NCBI GenBank assembly: GCA_037954665.1
Contig: JBBMOL010000228.1
Location: 744,001 to 808,000 of the forward strand
Reading direction: 5' to 3'
From: Laguncularia racemosa
Taxonomy: Eukaryota > Streptophyta > Magnoliopsida > Myrtales > Combretaceae
DNA: 64,000 nucleotides
Part shown: one piece after another, positions 48,763-58,156 of the stretch
Layout of the letters: every line of letters starts with the position of its first letter
Position numbering within the stretch: the first letter of the stretch is position 1
Notes under the pieces: model-generated
What the model was told of the DNA's origin: nothing
The model's database searches: none
The model's input: only the letters and a program-made list of their open reading frames with translations
Made by a program: the position numbers and the translations under genes

Positions 48763-49533
48763 TATAGGAGATGAATATAAATTTGAGAGCTATAATGAAA
48801 TAGTTGGCTATTAAGCCAATTGAGAAACTTAACCCTTTCTAGCTAAAAACTAGAAGTGATCAAACAAAAGAAGTTTGAGTAGGGACTTGAGAGTGCTACA
48901 AGGGCGGCTAAGATTAATTGCAAGATGGTCGATGTTGTAGAGACTTTGAAGAATGTTGAGGTTAAAGTTATGTAAAGGTTAAGATTGAGGTTGAATGTGA
49001 ACCTTTTGAATCTCTAGAAAAAGTAGTTGAGATGGAGAGAGTTGATGATTGATGAGAAGGCCGTAAACAAAGAAGTCTAAAAAACTCACTATTGAGATTA
49101 TAGAAGCTAATCTTGTGATTGAGATTTAATCAATTGTTGACATGGAGATCAGTAGATTCTTAGTTAAGTCTGAAGAAAACCATCAGTACAACCCATGAAC
49201 AAGATACGTTATGATATGCTAATACAATTTTAGAAGATGCGTCCAATTTTGTTGAGATTTGTCAATACCTGATTGATGTTTAGATAAAACATTGGATACT
49301 TAAGAATCTATATGTTCAATATGGTTGGGGTTGGAAGAAGGAAGAGTTCTTTATTATGCTATTTGATCCGAGAGATCTTGTGAAGCAAATTGTCTATAAG
49401 ATTTAAGAGCAATTCTTTACTAATCTTGATGATATGATAAGAATAACGAGACTAGTTATTAACCAAGTGGTTGGGATTAAAGGAAGAATGGGGTAAAGTA
49501 TTTACAAAGTTGATAAGAACTAGTGAAGACAAG
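48763..49533 (+). repeat. Repeat F, second piece (coding-like part)
   Basis: From about 49050 it is homologous to 51640-52140 and 57310-57590 (shared GATTATARAAGCYAATCTTG, then TTGAGATTTAATCA). Short frames look like decayed coding sequence (gag-like composition, rich in E and K), but no motif could be matched. It ends at the ACAAG target duplication of the TRIM-like element. Confidence 0.5.
49529..49533. repeat. Target site duplication ACAAG, left copy
   Basis: ACAAG precedes the TRIM-like LTR and recurs at 51207-51211. The paralogous uninterrupted sequence is at 52120-52160. Confidence 0.65.
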
Positions 49534-50200
49534 TGATGTAGGACAACAAAAGTAGAAAAATTATAAAATATTAGAATTGTGGAAAAATATGAAAACTGAT
49601 GAGAAAATTTAATCTAAATAATAAATATGTTAAGAATGGTAATAGATCACTAAGAAATAAATAAAGTTCTTTCTTTCTTTTTCTTTATTTTTTAATGAAA
49701 TGAAATGATAACCTAGAAATGATATATCTAGTAGTCTCACATCATTAAATTTAGATGATGGCCTCACACCACCAATGATTCATAGAACTTCACACTTTGT
49801 ATATGGTGAATTTTGATGACCTCACACCACTCTTGATTTATATAGCCTTATGATTTTTTTATGGTATCACACCATGGATAAAAAAAAAAAAGTATCACAT
49901 CTCACTTGAGAAATATTTTTGTTATCAAATATGAAGTCACTCTATGATAAAACGATTACATGCCTTGCGTATTTATTGACATAATAATACCTAATATTCT
50001 AAAAAACTAGGAAATACAAAAAGATTTTCTATCTTAAATAAAAAAAGACAGTAATCTAATTAAATCCTAGGAATAAGAAACTAAATTTAATAAAATAAAA
50101 GATAGTAATAAAATGTAAATAATATAATATAAAATAAAATCCATATAAAAGTTATTTTACTATATCTTCTTTATTTCTTTTTTTTTTTTAATCAGCATTA
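49534..50200 (-). repeat. 3' LTR of the TRIM-like element
   Basis: Starts TGATGTAGGACAACAAAAGT and ends ATCAGCATTA. It shares GCCTCACACC, CATCTCACTTGAGAA and GATTACATGCCTTGC with the other LTR in the same order. Confidence 0.75.
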
Positions 50201-50575
50201 TTCCCCCTCTTAAAAAGATTCATCATTGAATCTTTGAAATTTTTTTAAATCTTCCTGGATGAAATTGCAATATGCAAAAACTAATCTTGAGCCCATAACA
50301 TAGTAACTCTTCATGTTCCCCATCAATTCTTCTTGACTTAAGAAAATTAATCTCTAGCAAAGTAACTTAATATTTGTTTTGATCTTCTACATTGCCTTTG
50401 GTTTCTACTTTTTTTTTTTAGTCACAATTATCATATTTTCCTTTAGATAAGGTTTTTTTTTTTTTGTTTTTTGGAGGAACAAAAAGAAAGGATATATATT
50501 TTTTTCTTGGTCAAAGAATGAATGCTAAATTTAGGCTTTAAGAGGAAACTTAAGGGTATGCTCTAATACTGAATT

Positions 50576-51206
50576 TAATGTAGGACAATGAAAGTAGAAA
50601 AATTATAAAATATGAGAATTGTCAAAAAAAAAAATATGAAAATTGATGAGAAAATTTAATCTAAACAATAAATATATTAAGAATGCTAAGAGATCACTAA
50701 GAAATAAACAAAGTTCTTTTATTTTTTAATATAATGAAGTGATAATCTAGAAATGATATATCTTACAGCTTCATACCACTAGACTCAGATGATGGCCTCA
50801 CACCTTACAATGAATTTTGATAATCTCATACCACCCTTAACTTGTGTGGTTTTACCCACACAATGAATTTTTTATGGTCTCATACCATCGATAAAAAAGA
50901 AACCATCACATCTCACTTGAGAATTGCTTTTGTTATTAAATATCAAGTCATTCTATCATAAGGCGATTACATGCCTTGCCTATTTATAAGCATAACAATA
51001 CCTAATATTCTAGAAAATTAAGAAATATAAAAAGATTTGCTATCTCAAATAAAGCTACGAATCTAATTAAATCTTAGAAATAAGAAATTAAATTTAATCA
51101 AATAAAATATAGTCATAAAACGTTGTTTAACTTAAATAATATAAAATGAATAAAATCCTTATAAAAATTATCTTACAATATCTACTTTTTCTTAATCTAC
51201 ATTAAC
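50576..51206 (-). repeat. 5' LTR of the TRIM-like element
   Basis: Starts TAATGTAGGACAATGAAAGT and ends ATCTACATTA. It is clearly diverged from 49534-50200 by substitutions and small gaps, so the insertion is old. Confidence 0.75.
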
Positions 51207-52285
51207 AAGACTCAGTTGATCAGTTTCTCAATCAGGTTATTTGCTTATGTTCTTTCTTATTTTGTTCATTACCCTTTCCTAAATGAGTTAAGACTTTATT
51301 TTAACATACAAATAGGCATCAAATTGTGATATTATGGAAAGAAGACTTGTGACAAACTCAATTATGACCATTGGTTTTCAAAGAGATGGATTTTCTCATA
51401 AATTCTTGAATTCTCATTAATTGATATCGATTGTGGCAAACCACTTATTCTTGTCAATCTCTTTGATGTTTTGTTGAGTAACCATTGATCAAGATTCATG
51501 TATCATACAAATCTACATTAAAATTTTAATTATTTCATAAATTGTGAATTGTATTAATTGTGATTTAATTAACCTTAGCTCGATTTAAGACTAATTTGAT
51601 CTAATTAGCCTATTATATCATTGGGGTTGATGATAATGCCACAAATGAAGAAGTTTAAAACAATTGCTGTTGAGATTATAAAAGCCAATCTTGTGATGTT
51701 GAGATTTAATCATTTTTTAACAAGGAGATTGATATATTTCTTAATTTAGTAGTGAAAGAACCACTAATACAATTTATGGACAAGATACATTGTATTATAC
51801 TAATCCAATTAAATAAGAAGTATCCAATGTCGTTGAATTTTTTTTATAGAGTTTTCGATGTTTGGATAGAACTTTAGATATTTGAGAATCTACATGTTTG
51901 GTGGCTTGAGGTTGGAAGAAGGAATTTTTTTATTTTTTATTTTTTATTTTTTATTTTTTGGCTTGATGGTACTTGATTTGAGAGGTTATATGAAGGAATT
52001 TATCACTAATATTTAAGGGTAAATCTTTGCCAACACTAATGGTAAGATAGGAATCATGAGCTAGTTAACATCTAAGTAGTAGGGATCAAAAGTAGACAAG
52101 GAAAAGTAGCTAGGAATTTGATGGGAACTAGTGAAGAAAAAAGTTGGTTGATTAGTTCCTCAATTAGGTTAACCGGATTGTTGGCTTAAAGATTAGGTCA
52201 ACTTATTTCCGACTAAGGTTTATCGGATTTTGTTAACTTGACCCTAGGTAAGGGGGTTTGCTAGGAGTTTGGTCCTCTAGTAACA
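51207..52285 (+). repeat. Repeat F, third piece
   Basis: Continues the sequence interrupted by the TRIM-like element: CTCAGTTGATCAGTTTCTCA at 51212 matches GTTGGTTGATTAGTTCCTCA at 52146. It then gives a second coding-like part (51640-52140) and the segment up to TCCTCTAGTAACA, where the next element is inserted. A (TATTTTT)n run lies at about 51926-51959. No open frame survives. Confidence 0.6.
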
Positions 52286-52308
52286 TGATGTGCTCTGATA
52301 CCAAAATA
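52286..52308 (-). other. PBS-like 23-base extension outside the 3' LTR
   Basis: On the minus strand, after the LTR end GCACATCA there follow TATTTTGGTATCAGA and a second GCACATCA, then the flank. The middle part equals the PBS (TGGTATCAGAGC reading into the repeat). A PBS is expected only inside the 5' LTR, not at the outer edge of the 3' LTR. Confidence 0.65.
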
Positions 52309-53135
52309 TGATGTGCCTTGGATCTAAATGCAAGAACACAAAGCCAATTAAAGAATCAACCCAACCAAGTCCACAAAAATGGCGTGATACCAATAATCTC
52401 TTTAACCCTAATTGTGTGAATCAAGTTGCTATAATGCCAAATTATGATGAGGATCACTTGCAATTTTAACATATATAAAGGATAACACAACGATGAACCG
52501 AATTCCAATTAAATTGGGCATGAACCAAATTTGAAAAATTGGAACCCTAAATCATGTTAATAAGAACAAAGTAAAACAACCAATTACAACTAGATATGAC
52601 ACATGAGAAATAATTGGAAGCAACTTAAGAAGTATTGATATGACTCACAATAATTCTTAAGCCAAGTTGCCACAATTTTAATTGAAATTGATAAGAGTGT
52701 ATTTGCGTGAAGATGGAACTCCCTTATGGCAAGAAAAGGTAGATTTTCTAATTGTTCAAAAGTTCTTTTTAAAACCTATTTAGCAACTATTTATACTTGC
52801 TCCAATTAGGGTAAAAACAACGAAAACCAAATTACAAATAAAACCAACAAATGACTAGTTCTTAAGCAACAAAAGACAATTACAAAATAAATCTTCAAAA
52901 TGGCCGATTCTTCACTTCCATGGAACACGTGTGGACTGATTAATGTAAGTCCATGAATGATCCACAAGTGATCTTTAGTGAATTTTATTTGCCATCCTAT
53001 AAAAAGCCAATAAATTTACCTGTTACAATTTAAAGACAAATTATTATTAGATAAATAAGACAACATGTAGATATCTGGGCTCATGTATCCAATTTAGTTT
53101 CCCCATTGCTAAAACCATAGGTTTGATTCCCATCA
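52309..53135 (-). repeat. 3' LTR of the gag-protease element
   Basis: 827 bp, TGATGTGCCTTGG...GATTCCCATCA on the plus strand. The promoter, read on the minus strand, has TATAAATA (plus-strand TATTTATA at 52788-52795). Its landmarks match the LTR-like repeats at both window ends. Confidence 0.8.
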
Positions 53136-53475
53136 TCTCCTCAGGCCTCTGAAAAATTTTCCCTCGAATCTAAGGGGACTTCTCTTAGACTAACATCCAG
53201 TGTTTGCCTTTGCTTATTGGCTTGAGGTCTTGAGAAGCCATTGGTTTTACTAATTTGTTCTTGAAATGAGTGAACTTCAGATGGAGACATAGGAATCAAG
53301 ATAATCTGTGTACCATCTTTCTAAAACATGTAAGTGTTTCTAAACCCATCATGTAACACCTACCTGTCAAACAACTAAGGTCTACCTAGCAGTATATGAA
53401 ATCGCATTTAGGAAGCATATCATAAATAATCTCATCATTGTATCTATCTCCTATATTAAATGGCACCTTTGTCCT
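53136..53475 (-). pseudogene. Protease C-terminus fused to the pol tail
   Basis: Minus-strand reading leftward from the protease gives NDEIIYDMLPKC, then pieces such as SPSEVHSFQEQISKTNGFSR and VPLDSRENFQRPEE. The last resembles the DSRTNxFQ tail at the very end of pol in related elements. RT, RNase H and integrase should lie between these parts but are missing. Frames change several times. The purine run CCTGAGGAGA (53136-53145) adjoins the LTR and would serve as PPT. Confidence 0.5.
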
Positions 53476-53712
53476 TTATGTAACATGCAAACTAGCTCGG
53501 TCATCTAGCCAATGCAATTTATAAGGGTGGGGATGTGGACTAGTGGATAGTTGTAAGTTATTTACAAATGTAGCATATACGACATTAGTGCAACTAACAC
53601 CATCGATAAAAAGAACACACAGGTTACCTCGAATTCGACAATGTGTGTAGAACAGGTTCTCCCGTTCTATGTCCCTGACATTTGGAAATATGGTCATAAC
53701 CCTGTGTAACAC
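53476..53712 (-). pseudogene. Retroviral-type aspartic protease fragment
   Basis: A 78-codon open piece with FIDGVSCTNVVYATFVNNLQ and PYKLHWLDD. The relative at 61947-63359 reads IDGGSCTNVV and PYKLQWLND at the same place. DGGS rather than DSGA is normal for this plant lineage as I know it; here the second G is V, which should hurt the active-site turn. Upstream RENLFYTHCRIRGN matches RENIFHTRCYLGD in the relative. Function: would cleave the Gag-Pol polyprotein. It is broken off by a frameshift from gag. Confidence 0.7.
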
Positions 53713-53872
53713 ATTAATAGGTAAATATCTATCATCCCTCTTATCCTTATGTGTCTTAGCATTTTGATCATCATAATATTCCTATAGAGCTATGGACAAA
53801 TCTGTAGGCTTGACAACTTCTTCATGATCATCTTCATCGTTTCCCTCCATAATAGTCATCACCCTTTTATTG

Positions 53873-55019
53873 GGACACTGCGTAGCTATATGTCTAAAAC
53901 CCATGCATTTGAAGCATTTAATTTGGCGCATTTTCCCACTGGTTGACCCCGGTACTATCTACCTGAAATTAAATCCAACAACCTCTTTACCTTTCCCCAA
54001 AACATTCTTCTCCTTATTAGTGTTAGAGATATTTTTGTCTACAGCCTTTGCATGTTCCCCTATTCTCTTTTGTCTACCCATCTGGCTATCTGCTACAAGA
54101 GGTTTAGTAGAAGTTCCATACTTGTTATTAGCGGCTTGGAGAGGGTTAGATTGCCTCTGCCTCCACTTTCAAGGCAAACTGTATAACCTCGTCAAGTGTA
54201 TTATACCTTTGCAACTCTACAACGCAAGCAATCTCATATTTCAACCTAGACATAAATTGTGTTAGGATTTGCTCAAGAGGCTCGACTGATCCACATCTGA
54301 TCATTAGTGTCTTAAACTCCTATACATAATCATCAACTATTTTGCTTCCTTACCTTAATGTTTAGAGATGCATAAACGGTTCCTGCTTGTAATGTTTAGG
54401 TACGAACCTTTTCCTCAATACCCATTTCATGTCCCACCAGGTATGTATTTTAGCCTTTCCATCCCTTTGTCTACTAATCACAAGATTTTTCCACCATAAG
54501 GCGGCATAACCTATGAATTCCATAGCTACAAGATGAACCCTAGTGTTATCACTAATTTCATAAACACTCGAACAGACCCTCAACCTTGTCATCCCAATCC
54601 AAGTAATCATCTACTGAACCCCTGCCATCGAATGAAGGCATATGCAATTTCACATACTCCAATCCTCAAGGTAGTTTGAAATCCCTATTTGGGTAAGGGT
54701 TATTCCTAAAATTATCATCTCTTTCTTTCCTAAGAGCATGATAATCTCCTTCTATTCTTCTACTTATATTACCTCCAACTGCTCCTTCCCTGTGAACATT
54801 CTGAGGAACTACCCTAGGTGGTGGTGCTTGAGGATTTGTCACTGGTGGTTGTGGCATTGTCATCCGATCTATCTTTGTTGCTAATGTAGAAAAAATGGTG
54901 GTGAAGTCCTGCAACTACTCCTTCAATGTTCTTCCACCTGCAGTTCGATAACCCTAACCGCCACCAACTTAGCTATTTGCCTCATTGCCAATTCCCCCAT
55001 TCACACTATCACTTGACAT
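53873..55019 (-). pseudogene. Ty3/Gypsy gag, decayed
   Basis: From ATG 55019 the minus strand reads MSSDSVNGGIGNEA, two stops, then QDFTTIFSTLATKIDRM and a proline-rich linker (54666-54914). In another frame the gag core follows (54362-54610: MEFIGYAALWWKNLV, WDMKWVLRKRFVP). Near 53880-53920 comes CFKCMGFRHIATQC, an intact CX2CX4HX4C zinc knuckle, then an acidic stretch leading to protease. Pieces lie in different frames, so unlike other decayed frames in the window this one also carries indels. Gag would form the particle and bind RNA. Confidence 0.7.
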
Positions 55020-55764
55020 GGTTTGAAATTTTCTTTCCTTTTTTTTTTTTATCACTCACACTTACCACTTCACAACAACTACGCACTTTTACACTAACAA
55101 CAACTATCACAATACTACACCATGGTGCACTTACACACTCACGGTGAAACACACACTTCCACGCCTCAATTTACAATTAATACAATCATGGTGCAATATA
55201 CTTTAACCACACACTCACTTCGCCAACACATATAACTCAACCACGATGCAAGCTTCAATCATAACACACACTTACACTCCTAATTCACGGCAACAAACAA
55301 CAAATGAAACAATTAATGAAGGCTTCTCCAAATGGTAAGTAAACAATTCAAAAATAGTCAAAGTGTATTAAGATTAATAATACACAATAACTCCCTCAAC
55401 TTAATGTTTGCTTTTGAATTCAAATTGTTTCCAAATCTTCCATGGTAAGAAGAGCAAATATGAAAATTGCAATCCCAATTATGAAATTTTGCAAGAAATG
55501 ATAAGGAAACAATCAACACTACTTCAAATGATGGAATTTAAATTCAAAGAAATTCCCCTTCTCCCACTCACAACCTAATCACGGCAAGGATGTAAGCTAA
55601 TTTCTACACTTTACAATACTTTAATTAGAGATTACACAAGCAATTTAAGGAATAATTCAAGACAAGACTTCAAATTTCTCTTCACACAATTCAGTTTTGG
55701 AATGAAGGATCAAGAACCCTAAATCCCAATTGTAAATCACAAAAATTTCCCTTCTCTAAACCTT
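55020..55764 (-). other. Leader between PBS and gag
   Basis: About 745 bases of AT-rich, CAC/ACA-rich untranslated leader. The 73-codon plus frame at 54926-55147 is a by-product. Confidence 0.5.
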
Positions 55765-55776
55765 GCTTTGATACCA
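55765..55776 (-). promoter_or_regulatory. Primer binding site, initiator-Met tRNA type
   Basis: Minus-strand TGGTATCAAAGC, one base off TGGTATCAGAGC, lies five bases from the 5' LTR end. Confidence 0.8.
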
Positions 55777-55781
55777 AAATA

Positions 55782-56607
55782 TGATGTGCCTTAGATCCAA
55801 ATGCAAGAACACAAAGCTAGTTGAAGAATCAACCCAACCAAGTCCATAAAAATGGCGTGATACCAATAATCACATTAACCCTAATTGCGAGAATCAAGTT
55901 GCTATAATGCTAAATTATGCCGAGGATCACTTGCAATTGTAAGATATATAAAGGATAACACAACAATGAATCGAATTCCAATCAAATTGTGCATGAACCA
56001 AATCTAAAAAATTGGAACCCTAAATCTTGTGAATAAGAACAAAGTAAAGTAACCAATTACAACTAGATGTGACACACTAGAAATAATTGGAAGTAACTTA
56101 AGAAATATTGATACGACTCACAATAATCCTTAAGCCAAGTCACCACAATTTCAATTGAAATTGATAAGAGTGTATTTGCGTGAAGATGGAACTCCCTCAT
56201 GACAAGAAAAGGCAGATTTTCTAATTGTTCAAAAGTCTTTCTAAAACCTATTTAGTAGGTATTTATACTTGTTCTAATTAGTGTAAAAACAATAAAAACC
56301 AAATTACAAATAAAACCAACAAATGACCGGTTCTTAAGCAACGAAAGACAATTATAAAATAAATCTTCAAAATGGCCGGTTCTTAACTTCCATGGAATAT
56401 GTGTGGACCAGTTGATGTCAGTCTATGAATGACCCATAAGTGATCCTTAGTGAAGTTTATTCGCCATCCTGTAAAAAGCCGATAAATTTACTTGCTATAA
56501 TGCAAAGACAAATTATTATTAGATATATAAGACAACATGTGGATATCTGTGCTCATGTATCTAATTTAGTTTCCCTACTACTAGAACCATAGGTTTGATT
56601 CCCATCA
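55782..56607 (-). repeat. 5' LTR of the gag-protease element
   Basis: 826 bp, TGATGTGCCTTAG...CCCATCA on the plus strand; TATTTATA at 56260-56267 is the inverted TATA box. It is very similar to 52309-53135 along the whole length. Confidence 0.8.
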
Positions 56608-56612
56608 CAACA

Positions 56613-56639
56613 ATCGCTAAGCTTTCAATTTATTTAGAA
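56613..56639 (+). repeat. Repeat F, short piece between two insertions
   Basis: ATCGCTAAGCTTTCAATTTA resumes repeat F after the gag-protease element and runs into the MITE. Confidence 0.55.
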
Positions 56640-56931
56640 GGGTAAATATCATATTTGGTAACTCAATTTTATCCATTTTTATAATTAACTACTTGAAGTT
56701 CTAAAGTATCAATTTGCTACCTAAATTTTGCCTATTTTTGCAATTAACTACCTGAGTTTTACCTTTTTTTACAATTAACTATTTGACTTTATTTATTTTT
56801 ACAATAAACTAATCTATCTAGGTACTATAAACGACTTCAAAAAATTTATAGGTAGTAAATTAACACTTTTAAATTTCAGGTAGTTAATTAAAAAAATGAA
56901 CAAAGTTGAGGTATGAAATATAACTTTAACT
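56640..56931. mobile_element. MITE inserted in repeat F
   Basis: The first 60 bases (GGGTAAATATCATATTTGG...AATTAACTACTTGAA) are inverted at the end (GGTAGTTAATTA...GAAATATAACTTTAAC). The interior repeats CAATTAACTACYTGA-type phrases three or four times. The paralog at 44455-44480 runs TTATTTTCTTATTTTC without the 290-bp block. A clear target duplication was not seen. Confidence 0.6.
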
Positions 56932-57599
56932 CTTTGCTTATTTTCTTTCCTATTTGGTTTATTTCCTTATCTTAGTTAGGTTAGGGTTTTATTTTAGCTT
57001 ATAAATTGGCATTAAATTGTAATATTATTTGATAAGCACATTTGTGATTATGGATTTTAGAGAGATGGATTTCTCCTTGAATTTTTGTTAATCGATATCA
57101 ATTGTAGTAGGCCCCCATTCTTAGCAATCTCTTTGAGGTTATGTTAAACAACCATTGACTAAGATCCATTCATTACATTGGCCTAGTTTTAACATTTTGA
57201 TTAATCTCATAAGTTATGCATCATATTAATCATAATTCAACTAGCCTTAATTAGATTTGAGGTTAGTTTAGCTTATTCAACCCATCATATCATTAAGGTT
57301 AATGAGAAAGTTGCAAATAAAGATTTCTTAAAAAAAAAAAACACATTATTGAGAGTATTAAAGCCAATCTTGTGATTGAGATCTAATCAACTATTGATAA
57401 CGAGATTGATATATTTCTTAATTAGTAGTGAGTGAGCCACTAGTATAGGCTAAGAACAAGATAGGTCATGTAATGCTAATCCAATTTCAGATTTGTTGAT
57501 AGGGTGATTGATGTTTAGATTAAACTTTGGCTATTTGAGAATGTATATGTTTATATGATTGGGTTTGGAAGAAGTAACTTCTTTTTAATACTTTTGATG
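56932..57599 (+). repeat. Repeat F, last piece
   Basis: Matches 51222-52000: TTTGCTTATTTTCTTTCC, the AGAGATGGATTTCTC phrase, then GCCAATCTTGTGATTGAGAT and GGTTTGGAAGAAG. It ends where the hAT element begins, near 57600. Confidence 0.6.
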
Positions 57600-57619
57600 G
57601 CAATTAGACCCAGTAATGC

Positions 57620-57735
57620 GAGCTAAATGGCCCGGCCCACACCGGCCCGCAGGTCGTCGTGGGCTGGCCCACAAGTCTAGCGGGTCAGGAAAATCGGCCC
57701 GCCCCACCCTGCGGGCTGACTCGCGATGACCCGTA
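57620..57735. repeat. GC-rich subterminal block of the hAT element
   Basis: GGCCCGGCCC, CCGGCCCGC and CGGCCCGCCCC occur within about 100 bases, in strong contrast to AT-rich flanks. Such clusters near hAT ends bind the transposase in known members. Confidence 0.6.
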
Positions 57736-58156
57736 ATTTTTTTTTCTTTTTAGATTTTAAAGTGTATCATGTAAAAAAATTAAAAATAGAACATGCTAGG
57801 TGAAATTTTTTGTTTTTTCCTTAGATAAACCTTTTTTTTCCTTTGCAAATATAATTTATATTACATATGTTAGGAAAAAAACTATTGAAAATTGTTTAAA
57901 TTAGTATTTCACATTCCCACATCTAAATAAACTAGGTATATTGCAAATTTGCAAATTGCAATCGCTCAATTTTTCCATTCACTTTCCTTATACAACTTCA
58001 ATTTATACGTACTTACTCTTAAATCTTATTCTCATACGATAAAAAAGAAAATAACCTAAAACCATAATCAAGCAATTATCATAAAGTACTTTTTAGTTTT
58101 CACTAATTATATAGGAAAACAAATACAATAATGAAGCAGATAAAATTACATATAAA
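57736..58156 (-). other. 3' untranslated part of the hAT gene
   Basis: AT-rich; lies between the transposase stop (58157) and the subterminal block. Confidence 0.5.

Larger units (their letters stand above)
49534..51206 (-). mobile_element. TRIM-like LTR element without coding sequence
   Basis: Two direct repeats of 667 bp (49534-50200) and 631 bp (50576-51206) enclose only 375 bp. On the minus strand a decayed Met-tRNA PBS (TCAGTATTAGAGCA, 50559-50572) lies next to the right LTR and a purine tract (AAGAGGGGGAA, 50201-50211) next to the left LTR, so the element runs right to left. The 5-bp ACAAG is duplicated. No gag or pol remains. The LTRs are longer than in classic TRIMs. The LTR ends read TGATG...CATTA on the plus strand, so one end lacks the usual CA; borders were chosen by target duplication and empty site. 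Confidence 0.75.
52286..56607 (-). mobile_element. Gag-protease LTR element lacking RT and integrase
   Basis: A 4.3 kb element on the minus strand. LTRs are 52309-53135 and 55782-56607 (827 and 826 bp). A Met-tRNA PBS lies at 55765-55776, followed by a 745-bp leader, gag from about 55019, a CCHC knuckle near 53880-53920 and protease at 53476-53712. The pol part jumps from the protease end to a short tail ending in the purine-rich CCTGAGGAGA before the 3' LTR. The flanks are TAACA (52281-52285) and CAACA (56608-56612). An uninterrupted paralogous site at 44435-44445 supports these borders. An extra 23 bases lie between the left flank and the LTR proper. The element is non-autonomous. Confidence 0.75.

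Noticed and set aside
52291..53135. LTR start placed at TGCTCTGATACC, which would also give TG...CA ends
   Set aside because: This would put the PBS inside the LTR and leave no PBS in the element; the paralogous empty site and near-matching flanks TAACA/CAACA favour 52286, with the LTR proper at 52309.
54926..55147. 73-codon plus frame ending in repeated TLTTTITI text
   Set aside because: It lies in the leader opposite the gag start and reflects a CAC/ACA-rich run.
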